Source: M3007 sp031373665 (GTDB lineage Bacteria > Bacteroidota > Bacteroidia > Chitinophagales > Saprospiraceae). Taken from it: a stretch of DNA of 64,000 nucleotides. Where the stretch lies: the NCBI GenBank assembly GCA_031373665.1, contig JANMMZ010000138.1, positions 1 to 64,000 of the forward strand, written 5' to 3'. The position numbers and the translations under genes were made by a program. Shown piece by piece: positions 25,834 to 34,723 of this stretch. Numbering within the stretch: position 1 is the first letter of the stretch; every line of letters begins with the position of its first letter. Under the pieces are notes generated by a model, which worked only from the letters and a program-made list of their open reading frames with translations, had not been told where the DNA came from and did no database searches.

Positions 25834-26994
25834 ATGCATTATTATTCACTGGGGGAGATCCCAGCCAAAAGGCACACTCAATATAGGAAGCCCGATGGCA
25901 CATTATATGCAGAAGAACTCTTCAGCACCGAAGGTTTCAGCAACAATTATTCGTTGCTTTACCATAGCAACCCACCCACACAGATCGTACAGGTGGGTGA
26001 CCCTTATAGTGTGGCTCCTAAGACGGTACATGACAAACAATTGAAACATCGGTGCTTACAAGGGTTTTCGATCACGCCCGAAGATGATTACCTCCAATCA
26101 CGAAAGGCCGTTTTGGTCAATAGCGACTGTAAAGTAATATTGGCCGCTCCCCGCAAAAGCATGGATGATTATTTTTTCAAAAATGCCGATGCTGATGAAG
26201 TTATTTTCATCCATGAAGGCAGTGGAAGGTTGTTATCCATGTACGGATCATTGCCTTTTGGATATGGCGACTACGTGGTTGTACCGCGTGGCACCGTGTA
26301 TCAGTTGGAGTTTGATACCGCCGACAACCGCCTCTTGATCGTAGAAAGTTATGGCCCCATCACTACACCCAAGCGTTATCGCAACGAGTTTGGGCAATTG
26401 ATGGAACACTCCCCTTTTTGTGAGCGCGATATTAGAAAACCCCAAGACCTCAAAACCATAGATCAAAAGGGCGATTTTCTTTTTTATATAAAAAAACAAG
26501 ATAACATATATCCCTATCATTATCTGAATCATCCCTTTGATGTGATCGGCTGGGATGGATACGTGTATCCATATGCTTTCAGTATTCACAATTTTGAGCC
26601 CATCACCGGAAGGGTGCATCAGCCCCCACCAGTTCATCAGACTTTCGATGGCCACAATTTTGTAATCTGTTCCTTTGTGCCGCGTTTGTTTGACTATCAT
26701 CCGCAAGCCATACCAGCACCATACAATCACTCCAATATTGACTCTGATGAGGTACTGTATTATGTGGACGGTGATTTTATGAGCCGAAGGCACGTAGAGC
26801 GAGGTATGATTACCCTCCATCCAGGCGGTATTCCGCACGGCCCACACTTGGGTATGGCCGAAAAAAGTATCGGTGCCAAAGAAACCCACGAATTGGCAGT
26901 GATGGTAGATACGTTTAGGCCATTGCTGATGACTGAGCATGCCATGGGCATAGAACTGCCCGATTATCACCGCTCATGGCTGCCTGAAAGATGA
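25834..26994 (+). CDS. hmgA: homogentisate 1,2-dioxygenase
   Basis: 386 residues, the short form found in Bacteroidota. The non-haem iron region is recognisable in the C-terminal half: VHQPPPVHQTF, DSDEVLYYVDGDFMSRR, and TLHPGGIPHGPHLG. It opens the ring of homogentisate to maleylacetoacetate in tyrosine/phenylalanine breakdown, in the cytoplasm. The downstream phosphoesterase overlaps by 4 nt. No other tyrosine-catabolic gene is in the window. Confidence 0.9.
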   Translation: MHYYSLGEIPAKRHTQYRKPDGTLYAEELFSTEGFSNNYSLLYHSNPPTQIVQVGDPYSVAPKTVHDKQLKHRCLQGFSITPEDDYLQSRKAVLVNSDCKVILAAPRKSMDDYFFKNADADEVIFIHEGSGRLLSMYGSLPFGYGDYVVVPRGTVYQLEFDTADNRLLIVESYGPITTPKRYRNEFGQLMEHSPFCERDIRKPQDLKTIDQKGDFLFYIKKQDNIYPYHYLNHPFDVIGWDGYVYPYAFSIHNFEPITGRVHQPPPVHQTFDGHNFVICSFVPRLFDYHPQAIPAPYNHSNIDSDEVLYYVDGDFMSRRHVERGMITLHPGGIPHGPHLGMAEKSIGAKETHELAVMVDTFRPLLMTEHAMGIELPDYHRSWLPER

Positions 26995-27518
26995 GGATAG
27001 GACTGATGTCAGATACGCACTCGTACTTGGATGACAAGGTATTTCAGTATTTTGAGGACTGCGACGAAATTTGGCACGCTGGAGACTTTGGTACCTTGGA
27101 TCTCATAGATACATTAAGGGCATTCAAGCCACTCCGTGGCGTATATGGTAATATTGACAATGGGAAAATACAGGCAGAAATGCCTTTGGATTTACGCTTT
27201 GAGTGCGAAGGCATTCCTATTTTTATGACGCATATAGGTGGTTTCCCAGGTCGCTATGAGCCTCGGGTAAAAACACTATTGGAACAGGATCCTCCTGTCA
27301 ACGGTATATTCATCAGCGGACACTCGCATATCTTAAAAGTAATGCCCGATAAGCGCCTTAATTTTCTGCACATAAACCCAGGTGCTTGTGGCAATGAGGG
27401 CTGGCACAAGGTCAAAACCTTGGTCAGATTCACGATTCAATCAGCAGTGATCAGCGAATTTCAAATTATTGAACTCGGAAATAGAGGAATTGTATTGGGA
27501 AAAGAAAAAATGGTGTAA
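26991..27518 (+). CDS. YfcE/MJ0936-type metallophosphoesterase
   Basis: 175 residues. Calcineurin-like phosphoesterase motifs are complete: MSDTHSY (D-x-H), GDFGTLDLID (GD), GVYGNID (GN), and GHSHIL (G-H-x-H) for two metals. It should hydrolyse a phosphodiester or phosphomonoester in the cytoplasm; the natural substrate is unknown for much of the family. It starts within the end of hmgA. Its stop codon forms the first bases of the tRNA promoter. Confidence 0.88.
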   Translation: MRIGLMSDTHSYLDDKVFQYFEDCDEIWHAGDFGTLDLIDTLRAFKPLRGVYGNIDNGKIQAEMPLDLRFECEGIPIFMTHIGGFPGRYEPRVKTLLEQDPPVNGIFISGHSHILKVMPDKRLNFLHINPGACGNEGWHKVKTLVRFTIQSAVISEFQIIELGNRGIVLGKEKMV

Positions 27519-27523
27519 TTTTG
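27516..27523 (+). promoter_or_regulatory. -7 box of tRNA-Arg overlapping a stop codon
   Basis: TAATTTTG fits TAnnTTTG. Its first three bases are the TAA stop of the phosphoesterase. It ends 6 nt before the first base of the mature tRNA. Confidence 0.6.
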
Positions 27524-27529
27524 CGGCGC

Positions 27530-27604
27530 GGTCTCATAGTTCAATGGATAGAATAGAAGTTTCCTAAACTTTAGATATGGGTTCGATCCCCGTTGAGACT
27601 ACCA
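27530..27604 (+). tRNA. tRNA-Arg (anticodon CCT)
   Basis: The cloverleaf reads directly. Acceptor GGTCTCA pairs with TGAGACT (G-U at the outermost pair). The anticodon loop TTCCTAA gives CCT (27563-27565), reading AGG. The T loop TTCGATC sits on a five-pair stem. CCA is encoded (27602-27604). Confidence 0.92.
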
Positions 27605-27611
27605 GAGTATA

Positions 27612-27655
27612 AACAATACCCTTGACACAGCAATATGTCAAGGGTATTGTTTTTA
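27612..27655 (+). terminator. intrinsic terminator after tRNA-Arg
   Basis: A 16-bp perfect stem (27612-27627 with 27636-27651) with an 8-nt loop runs straight into a T tract. Confidence 0.9.
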
Positions 27656-27697
27656 TTTGTCAATAGGGGGAGGTAAAAAAAGGTGCAAATTGCACCC

Positions 27698-28783
27698 TTA
27701 CTTCATATCCCGAATCCAGTTCTTAATAATTTCAATACCTTCTCTGTGTGCCAACTGTCGGCCTATTTCGGGCATCCGGATACCGGGGTCATCGTTCTCC
27801 ATCCTGAATAACAAGATACTTTCGCTTGGTTTGCCTGGTACAATGCTGTATTTTCGACTGCCGCTTCCCCTTCCTGCGGCTACGGGCGATTTGTTTACGC
27901 CCAGTTTTTCGGGTTCGGTCTGAGTAATATCTAAGAGCAAGCCACTGGTATTGGCAGGGCCATGTGCATGGTGGCAATGGGCACAGTTGGAGTCCAAGTA
28001 GGCGCGGGCGCGGGCGTTTTTTTCGTGCAATTCACTTGGGTAATGCCGCTTAAAATCGGCCTCACTGAGCCGATAATCCGTCAGGGCTGGAGTAGCGGCC
28101 AATTTGGTGGTATCAAACCCTTGAATCCATCCCCGTTCTGTCCATAAAGCCAATTGGTTTTGTCCAGTTAGATTGTTGCGGTTCAGTTGGCGGGCGGTGA
28201 TACCAATCGGCACAAATTGACCATCGTAGGAGTGGCAGCCCTTACATTGATTGAGGTTGGGGATCATGTACTCAAGGCTTGTTTTTTTTCCTTGTTTATC
28301 TTTCCAGGCCACGGCCTGTGTGCCGCCTGCTACTTCCAAAAAAGCATCGGTTTGGGCTTCATTCCAAATATATTCCAAGGCTTTCCATCCAGATTCTGTT
28401 TTCAGTAGCAACCGTGTTTCTATGATTTTACGGCCTGATTCGGGCGCAGCCATATCCAATGGATAATAGAAATTTTTAATAATCACTGCACCTTCAGGGA
28501 ACTCAAAAGCGGTAAAATCGCGAAAAACCATGGATTTCTCTTGTGGTAAATACACAAATCGGGCTTTTTCAGCGTAATCGCTGAAAAGGGGCGCATTCAC
28601 ATCATAAGGGAATACGCCTTGGTTTGGTTGTAGATCTGATAAATTCCCTTCAAAGAAATTATAAGCTGAGAGTGAATTTTTTACACCTGAGTAAAAATCA
28701 TTATTTTTTTCAATCGAAAAAGCAGTCAAAGCATAAAAAGCAATGCTGCCGATGATGGCCACTGTACCAATCCTATTTTTCAT
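27698..28783 (-). CDS. SO2930-type diheme cytochrome c-like protein (TIGR03806 type)
   Basis: 361 residues from ATG 28783, which gives an N-terminal export segment (MKNRIGTVAIIGSIAFYALTA). Two haem-binding motifs are present: CKGCH and CAHCH. The N-terminal half resembles the HNE_0200/SO2930 family (GVFPYDVNAPLFSDYAEKAR). Such proteins are encoded next to a parallel beta-helix protein, as here. Likely periplasmic electron transfer; the partner enzyme is unknown. Confidence 0.8.
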   Translation of the reverse strand: MKNRIGTVAIIGSIAFYALTAFSIEKNNDFYSGVKNSLSAYNFFEGNLSDLQPNQGVFPYDVNAPLFSDYAEKARFVYLPQEKSMVFRDFTAFEFPEGAVIIKNFYYPLDMAAPESGRKIIETRLLLKTESGWKALEYIWNEAQTDAFLEVAGGTQAVAWKDKQGKKTSLEYMIPNLNQCKGCHSYDGQFVPIGITARQLNRNNLTGQNQLALWTERGWIQGFDTTKLAATPALTDYRLSEADFKRHYPSELHEKNARARAYLDSNCAHCHHAHGPANTSGLLLDITQTEPEKLGVNKSPVAAGRGSGSRKYSIVPGKPSESILLFRMENDDPGIRMPEIGRQLAHREGIEIIKNWIRDMK

Positions 28784-29957
28784 AAGTCCTAACGCAATTA
28801 TAAGGTTGTAAATCGCAGCTAATATCGCCTTTAAAGAGTCCAATTTTATCGGCTCTGATATTGGCGAAAGTCTCATTAGAATTGTCACGGATACAAATTC
28901 GATATGGGTCTTTTAGTTTGCCGTTGGTATCCACAAACGCTGGATTTTGAATCCCATCATATATGATATGCGGCACTTTTCGGCCAAATTTCATCCAAAA
29001 GATAAAACCTAGTTTATTCTTCCAAGTAGGCATCCGCTTGCCATCGGAATAGAGATTATCATGGATATAAATATCGGAAGGGTAAGGATTGTAGAGGCTA
29101 TCTTTGATAGGGGTTTCGGCTATAAAATAACTGACAATGGCCGTGGAGGCCGTCTTATTGTCCCAAATTTTGTTGTTGTTCACCTCTACCCCATTGGTGG
29201 CCAATATCATTATTCCGGTACCGGGCGGCACTTTTCCTACGATATTGCCCTTAGGGGCGAAGTTTTTAAAGTTATTACGCGCCACTAAGTTATCATGCAC
29301 ATGCACCATGCCCCCTTTTTTCTTGGGCAAATCTGGAAGATCAAAGATCAAAATACCACCTGTATTGTCAAATGCTTGATTTTTCCAAACTTCGGCATGG
29401 GTGGTGTTTTCTATTTCGATACCGGCTACATTGCTTTTAGCGACGCACTCTGTCACCCAGACCCGATCCGATTGGCCAACATAGATACCTGCATCTGAAG
29501 CACCGATGGCCGTGCAACGCTCTATGCGAACCTCTTGACACTGAACCGGATACAAAGCGTATGCACCATTACTTGCCTTGGGTTTTCCACTCCATTGGGC
29601 AGTAATATCATAGAATTGGAGTTTATTGACCATTTGGGTTTTAATCAAATCGCCCTTGGAATCTTCAATCGTGAATCGCTCCAAAGTGATGTTCTCCGCA
29701 TTGGTAATTTTGATGCCTTCAGCACCTTGTTTCTGGTTTTTAAACGATAGGATCGTTTTATTTTGCCCTTTTCCTCTGATCGTGATATTCTTTTTATCAT
29801 CCAACCAAAGGGTATTATCTAAGGTAATTTTTCCTTCGGGCAATTCGATCACCGATCCATTTTCGGCCATGATAAATTGGGTTTGGATCTGCTTTTCAAT
29901 ATCGGCTTGCGCCATAAGCACTATTGGGAAAAACAGCAAAAAGAGTATTTTAAACAT
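28773..29957 (-). CDS. secreted parallel beta-helix protein (TIGR03805 type)
   Basis: 394 residues from ATG 29957, which gives a signal peptide (FKILFLLFFPIVLMAQ). Right-handed beta-helix rungs are evident (NITIRGKGQNKTILSF; VRIERCTAIGASDAGIYVG; GVEVNNNKIWDN). It overlaps the start of the diheme cytochrome gene by 11 nt, matching the known pairing of these two families. Pectate-lyase-like folds often bind or cut polysaccharides; no catalytic assignment is possible. Confidence 0.85.
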   Translation of the reverse strand: MFKILFLLFFPIVLMAQADIEKQIQTQFIMAENGSVIELPEGKITLDNTLWLDDKKNITIRGKGQNKTILSFKNQKQGAEGIKITNAENITLERFTIEDSKGDLIKTQMVNKLQFYDITAQWSGKPKASNGAYALYPVQCQEVRIERCTAIGASDAGIYVGQSDRVWVTECVAKSNVAGIEIENTTHAEVWKNQAFDNTGGILIFDLPDLPKKKGGMVHVHDNLVARNNFKNFAPKGNIVGKVPPGTGIMILATNGVEVNNNKIWDNKTASTAIVSYFIAETPIKDSLYNPYPSDIYIHDNLYSDGKRMPTWKNKLGFIFWMKFGRKVPHIIYDGIQNPAFVDTNGKLKDPYRICIRDNSNETFANIRADKIGLFKGDISCDLQPYNCVRTYEK

Positions 29958-29988
29958 AAAAATGTCAGTTTTGTCGCATATTTGCGGC

Positions 29989-30423
29989 ATGAAATTTCGA
30001 TATATTATTTTAATTTGCTTGATTTTTGGGCAAAAAACTGTCTTGTTTTCACAACCGGAATCGCGGTCAAAGGTGCTCCGAACTGAACTTTATCGGTTTG
30101 ACTGCATGATCCGAAAAGATACTATTGCTTTGCGTTCCTTGCTGGCTGATGATCTCGTTTATGTGCATTCTAATGCCTTAATTGAGACTAAAAATGAGCA
30201 TATTGGGGCTATTTCCAAGGGAAAATTGGTGTATCAGCACATGGATCGCAAAGAAGTGACCCTTCGCAAACGTGGAAAATTTGCCATCACGAATGGCATT
30301 ATAAACGTTCGCGGAATCCTCAATGGAACACCGTTTGAGGTTCGCTTGCAATACTCCGCTACATATAGAAGGAAGTCATTGAAATGGCGACTGATCAATT
30401 GGCAAAGTACCAGAATTCCTTAG
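29989..30423 (+). CDS. NTF2-like/DUF4440 exported protein
   Basis: 144 residues. A signal peptide (YIILICLIFGQKTVLFSQ) precedes an NTF2-fold domain of the DUF4440 type (DDLVYVHSNALIETKNEHI; RLQYSATYRR). It is divergent from the beta-helix gene over about 30 bp and its stop overlaps the histidine kinase stop by 4 nt. Ligand or reaction unknown. Confidence 0.75.
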   Translation: MKFRYIILICLIFGQKTVLFSQPESRSKVLRTELYRFDCMIRKDTIALRSLLADDLVYVHSNALIETKNEHIGAISKGKLVYQHMDRKEVTLRKRGKFAITNGIINVRGILNGTPFEVRLQYSATYRRKSLKWRLINWQSTRIP

Positions 30424-31631
30424 GCTTTACTTGGGCGAGGCTTGGGCAACTTAACCGTAAAAGTAGTGCGCTTGCCCGCCTCTGATTTTTTGACAAATAT
30501 TTTCCCTCTGTGGTACTCTACAATGATTCGCTTTGAAAGAGATAGACCGAGACCCCAGCCCCGTTTTTTGGTGCTATAACCCGGCTTGAATACAGTCCTG
30601 AATTTTCCAGCAGGAATACCTTTCCCCGTATCTGAAATATCAGCACAGATATAACTGCCTTCCTCATATATAACAGCATCAATGTGGCCACTCCCATCTT
30701 CCATCGCATCTATGGCATTGCGGAGGAGATTTTCGATCACCCAATCAAACAAGTGGGCATTGATGGCTACCAAAATAGGTTCATTGTCTTCTGGTTTTGG
30801 AAAATCGAAGGTGACTTTGCGCGGCGCTCGGCGTTGCATATAGGCTCGACATTGATCCAACTCTTCATAAAGGTTTGCTATAGTGAGTTCGGGCGAAGCC
30901 CCGATCTTAGAAAATCGGTCGGCGACCAACTCCAAACGAGTCACGTCTTTGCCCAATTCCATGAGCATTTCTTGGTTGTCTGGGCGATCTTCATTGACTG
31001 ATTTTAAGGTTTCTACCCAACCCATGATGGCCGTGATGGGCGTTCCCAATTGGTGGGCAGTTTCTTTAGCCATACCTAACCAGACTTTATTTTGCTCCGC
31101 TTTGCGAGCCGAACTAAAGGTAAAATAGCCAAAAGCAATAAAAGCAGCAATCAAGCCTAACTGCACCAAAGGATACCAATACAAGCGATTGATGAGTTTA
31201 GACCTCGAATAATACACCTTTTTGTTGATGTCGGGCAAAATAGAGGCATCCACCGAGTCCAAACCGCGTTCGCGCATCCGATCCAGTTCTTCTCTAACCA
31301 TCATTGTATCCACTTTAAGCCCCTCTGTTCCCGCCATATTCAGGGCATCTTCGATGCGCCCATCAGCCCCGATCAGTACTACCGGTATAGTATTGTTGAG
31401 TTCTATGACCCTAGCAGGCAAGGTCAGGTCGCAGTTGAAGAATAAAGAGGTATCGGTAGATACCTTATTGAGGGTACGCTGCGCCTCGGCATATAGTTTT
31501 GCCTGTTGATCTTCCCGAATGGTAAGTTCGTCTGCCAAATACTTAGTATAAAACAGCGAAATCAGGATGATCACTATCCCAAAAGCACCGAGATACCATT
31601 TCCAATACGATTTGCGAGTATAAATATCCAT
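30420..31631 (-). CDS. membrane sensor histidine kinase
   Basis: 403 residues. Two membrane helices (about 14-28 and 153-172) flank a 120-residue periplasmic sensing region. The HisKA box is KETAHQLGTPITA with phospho-acceptor His about 193. The ATPase domain shows NLLRNAIDAM, SDTGKGIPAG and KKRGWGLGLSLSKRI. No response regulator gene is adjacent, so it is an orphan kinase. The HQLGTP box is common in Bacteroidota kinases. Confidence 0.9.
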   Translation of the reverse strand: MDIYTRKSYWKWYLGAFGIVIILISLFYTKYLADELTIREDQQAKLYAEAQRTLNKVSTDTSLFFNCDLTLPARVIELNNTIPVVLIGADGRIEDALNMAGTEGLKVDTMMVREELDRMRERGLDSVDASILPDINKKVYYSRSKLINRLYWYPLVQLGLIAAFIAFGYFTFSSARKAEQNKVWLGMAKETAHQLGTPITAIMGWVETLKSVNEDRPDNQEMLMELGKDVTRLELVADRFSKIGASPELTIANLYEELDQCRAYMQRRAPRKVTFDFPKPEDNEPILVAINAHLFDWVIENLLRNAIDAMEDGSGHIDAVIYEEGSYICADISDTGKGIPAGKFRTVFKPGYSTKKRGWGLGLSLSKRIIVEYHRGKIFVKKSEAGKRTTFTVKLPKPRPSKA

Positions 31632-31750
31632 AAGAGGGGCAAAATTGATAAAAAAATACGAATAATTGTCTAGGGAACGAAAAAAATATCATCTTAATAT
31701 AACAAAGTTTGATTTAGTGAAACAATCCATACAGAATACTAAACACTTTG

Positions 31751-31758
31751 TACATTTG
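31751..31758 (+). promoter_or_regulatory. -7 box of gcvP
   Basis: TACATTTG fits TAnnTTTG and leaves a leader of about 90 nt before ATG 31853. No glycine-riboswitch core was recognised in that leader. Confidence 0.5.
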
Positions 31759-31852
31759 CAGCGTTTGGAAGCACAGGGTACAAGTCATGGCTTTGTTGCT
31801 ATATTTCTGTTGTATTTACTATACCATATACAAATCATTTTATACAAATTAT

Positions 31853-34723
31853 ATGAGTTTATTCACTCACCCCGATCGCTTTGAGCGTCGGCATATTGGC
31901 CCAGGAGAAGCAGACACTGCATCCATGCTCAAATCCTTGAATGTCAATAGTTTAGATGAATTAATTGAGCAAACTGTGCCCAAGGCAATTCGTTTGAAAA
32001 AAGGACTGCACTTGCCAGATGCACAATCCGAATTTGATTACCTTCAAGAACTTAAAGGGCTGGCCATTCAGAACCGAGTCATGCGCAATTACATTGGTTT
32101 AGGATACTATGGTACGATCACGCCGGCTGTTATTTTAAGAAATGTATTTCAAAACCCAGGCTGGTACACCCAATATACGCCTTATCAAGCGGAAATCGCA
32201 CAGGGACGGTTGGAAAGTTTACTGAATTTCCAGACTATGGTGAGCGATTTGACGGGGTTGCCCATAGCCAATGGTAGCCTTCTGGATGAAGGTACTGCGG
32301 CTGCGGAGGCGATGAATATGTTTTACAATGAAAAAAACAAACGCGCCAAAAAAGGGGAAGAAGCGAATGAGTTTTTTGTTTCAGAAAATGTAATGCCCCA
32401 AACCATTGATATTTTAAGAACGCGCGCGCTTCCGCACGGTATCCAATTGGTGATAGGCGACTGGAAAAAATACGAATTTTCGGACAAAACCTTTGGTGTA
32501 TTGCTACAATACCCCGATAAAACTGGGGCTGTTGAAGATTATCGCTCTTTCGTAGAGCATGCAAAAGCCAAGTCAGCCTTTGTCTGTGTCGCGACCGACC
32601 TGCTTGCATTGGCCTTACTGAAAGCACCCGGCGAATGGGGCGCAGACTGCGCCGTTGGCAATTCTCAACGCTTTGGCGTGCCACTGGGCTATGGTGGCCC
32701 ACACGCGGCATTCTTCGCCTGCTCTGACGAGTTCAAGCGTCAAATCCCTGGCCGCATCATCGGTGTTTCGATAGATAAGCATGGACACCGAGCCCTGCGC
32801 ATGGCCCTGCAAACAAGGGAGCAGCATATCCGCCGCGAAAAAGCAACCTCCAACATCTGTACGGCTCAAGCCTTATTGGCCAATATGGCTGCCATGTACG
32901 CCGTTTATCACGGCCCAGAAGGGATCAAGGGCATTGCTCGCCGCGCCCATGCGATGGCAGCATCCTTGGGATCTGCGCTACAAAGTGGGGGTTTCCAATT
33001 GGTGAATAGTCAGTATTTTGATACGTTGAGCGTCAAAGTATCGGAAACACAGACCCAAGATATCCGCACCAAATCGGAGCAACACAACATTAATTTTATG
33101 TATGCCGATGGAAGTGTTCAGATCAGTATAGATGAAACGGTGACGGTCAAAGACCTCAAAGATGTGTTAAAGGTATTTGGGGTGTCCGAACCTTTGCAGG
33201 AGGTAAGCGATTTGCGGTTTCCGAATGGTTTGGAGCGCGAATCCAAGTATTTGACCCATGAGGTATTTAATACTTACCATACTGAAAGCGATATGATGCG
33301 CTACATCAAGCGGCTCGAAAATCGTGACCTATCACTCATGCACTCCATGATCTCTTTAGGATCATGCACGATGAAACTCAATGCGGCCACCGAAATGATC
33401 CCAGTGACTTGGGAAAATTGGTCAAACATGCACCCATTTATGCCCGTAGAGCAAGTACAAGGCTATCAGAAAATGATTGCTTCTTTGAGTACTTACCTTT
33501 GCGAAATCACTGGATTTGATGCCTGCTCTTTGCAGCCTAACTCTGGAGCACAAGGCGAATACGCTGGGTTGATGGCCATCCGTGCCTACCATGAAGCGCG
33601 GGGCGATCACCACCGCAATATATCCATCATACCATCGTCTGCCCACGGTACCAACCCTGCCAGTGCTGTGATGGCCGGTATGGAAGTGGTGGTAGTGGCT
33701 TGCGACGAGCGCGGCAACATTGATGTAGCCGACCTCAAAGCCAAAGTAACCCAACATGCCGATAACCTTTCGTGCCTGATGGTGACTTACCCAAGTACCC
33801 ACGGTGTGTTTGAGACTTCGATCATTGATATGTGTGAAATAATCCATCAATTTGGCGGAAAGGTATATATGGACGGTGCAAATATGAATGCACAAGTGGG
33901 ACTCACCAGCCCTGCTACCATTGGTGCCGACGTTTGTCACCTCAATTTGCACAAGACCTTCGCTATACCGCATGGCGGCGGCGGCCCAGGTGTAGGCCCT
34001 ATCTGTTGTAATCAAAGCCTAGCACCATATTTGCCTAAGCACGTTTTAATTGAAACTGGGGGCGAAAAAGGCACTTCGGCCATTTCAGCCGCGCCTTGGG
34101 GTAGTGCTAGTATTTTATTGATTTCATATGCTTATATCCGTATGTTGGGCGCAGTGGGGGTTACCAATGCTACAAAATATGCCATTTTAAATGCCAACTA
34201 CATCAAATCGCGAATAGAAAGTACGTATGATGTTTTGTATGTAGGCGAAAATGGCCGCTCCGCACACGAATTGATTATTGACCTGCGCTCTTTCAAAAGT
34301 ATATGCAGTGCCGAAGATATTGCCAAGCGTCTCATGGATTATGGATTCCACGCCCCTACCCTATCATTTCCGGTGGCTGGTACGATTATGATCGAGCCAA
34401 CAGAAAGTGAGAGCAAGGCTGAATTGGATCGGTTCTGCGATGCCTTGTTGGCTGTTAGAAAAGAAATAGATGAGATTGCCAATGGCGATTATACTTTAGA
34501 GGACAATGTATTGCACAATGCACCGCATACTTGCAATGAAACGACTGCAACAACGTGGAATCATCCGTACAGCCGCGAAAAGGCGGCGTTTCCGCTGCCT
34601 TACTTGCGCGAAGGATTCAAGTTTTGGGCAACCGTGGGTCGCATAGATCAAGCATTTGGAGATCGAAACCTTATTTGTACTTGTCCGCCTATGGAAGCCT
34701 ATACAACGGTGACTCCTGCGTAA
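31853..34723 (+). CDS. gcvP: glycine dehydrogenase (decarboxylating), P protein
   Basis: 956 residues from ATG 31853, the start that gives the family N terminus (FERRHIGPGEADTASML) and the normal length of about 950. The PLP lysine is about K701 in HLNLHKTFAIPHGGGGPG. It decarboxylates glycine and passes the aminomethyl group to the H protein of the glycine cleavage system. gcvT and gcvH are not adjacent. Its 3' end overlaps the convergent gene by 25 nt. Confidence 0.96.
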   Translation: MSLFTHPDRFERRHIGPGEADTASMLKSLNVNSLDELIEQTVPKAIRLKKGLHLPDAQSEFDYLQELKGLAIQNRVMRNYIGLGYYGTITPAVILRNVFQNPGWYTQYTPYQAEIAQGRLESLLNFQTMVSDLTGLPIANGSLLDEGTAAAEAMNMFYNEKNKRAKKGEEANEFFVSENVMPQTIDILRTRALPHGIQLVIGDWKKYEFSDKTFGVLLQYPDKTGAVEDYRSFVEHAKAKSAFVCVATDLLALALLKAPGEWGADCAVGNSQRFGVPLGYGGPHAAFFACSDEFKRQIPGRIIGVSIDKHGHRALRMALQTREQHIRREKATSNICTAQALLANMAAMYAVYHGPEGIKGIARRAHAMAASLGSALQSGGFQLVNSQYFDTLSVKVSETQTQDIRTKSEQHNINFMYADGSVQISIDETVTVKDLKDVLKVFGVSEPLQEVSDLRFPNGLERESKYLTHEVFNTYHTESDMMRYIKRLENRDLSLMHSMISLGSCTMKLNAATEMIPVTWENWSNMHPFMPVEQVQGYQKMIASLSTYLCEITGFDACSLQPNSGAQGEYAGLMAIRAYHEARGDHHRNISIIPSSAHGTNPASAVMAGMEVVVVACDERGNIDVADLKAKVTQHADNLSCLMVTYPSTHGVFETSIIDMCEIIHQFGGKVYMDGANMNAQVGLTSPATIGADVCHLNLHKTFAIPHGGGGPGVGPICCNQSLAPYLPKHVLIETGGEKGTSAISAAPWGSASILLISYAYIRMLGAVGVTNATKYAILNANYIKSRIESTYDVLYVGENGRSAHELIIDLRSFKSICSAEDIAKRLMDYGFHAPTLSFPVAGTIMIEPTESESKAELDRFCDALLAVRKEIDEIANGDYTLEDNVLHNAPHTCNETTATTWNHPYSREKAAFPLPYLREGFKFWATVGRIDQAFGDRNLICTCPPMEAYTTVTPA

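Noticed and set aside
31759..31852. glycine riboswitch in the gcvP leader
   Set aside because: The leader is short and AT-rich and shows no recognisable aptamer core.
31748..31852. N-terminal extension of GcvP
   Set aside because: The extra residues are hydrophobic and unlike the family, and they overlap the promoter and leader; the start at 31853 gives the standard N terminus.
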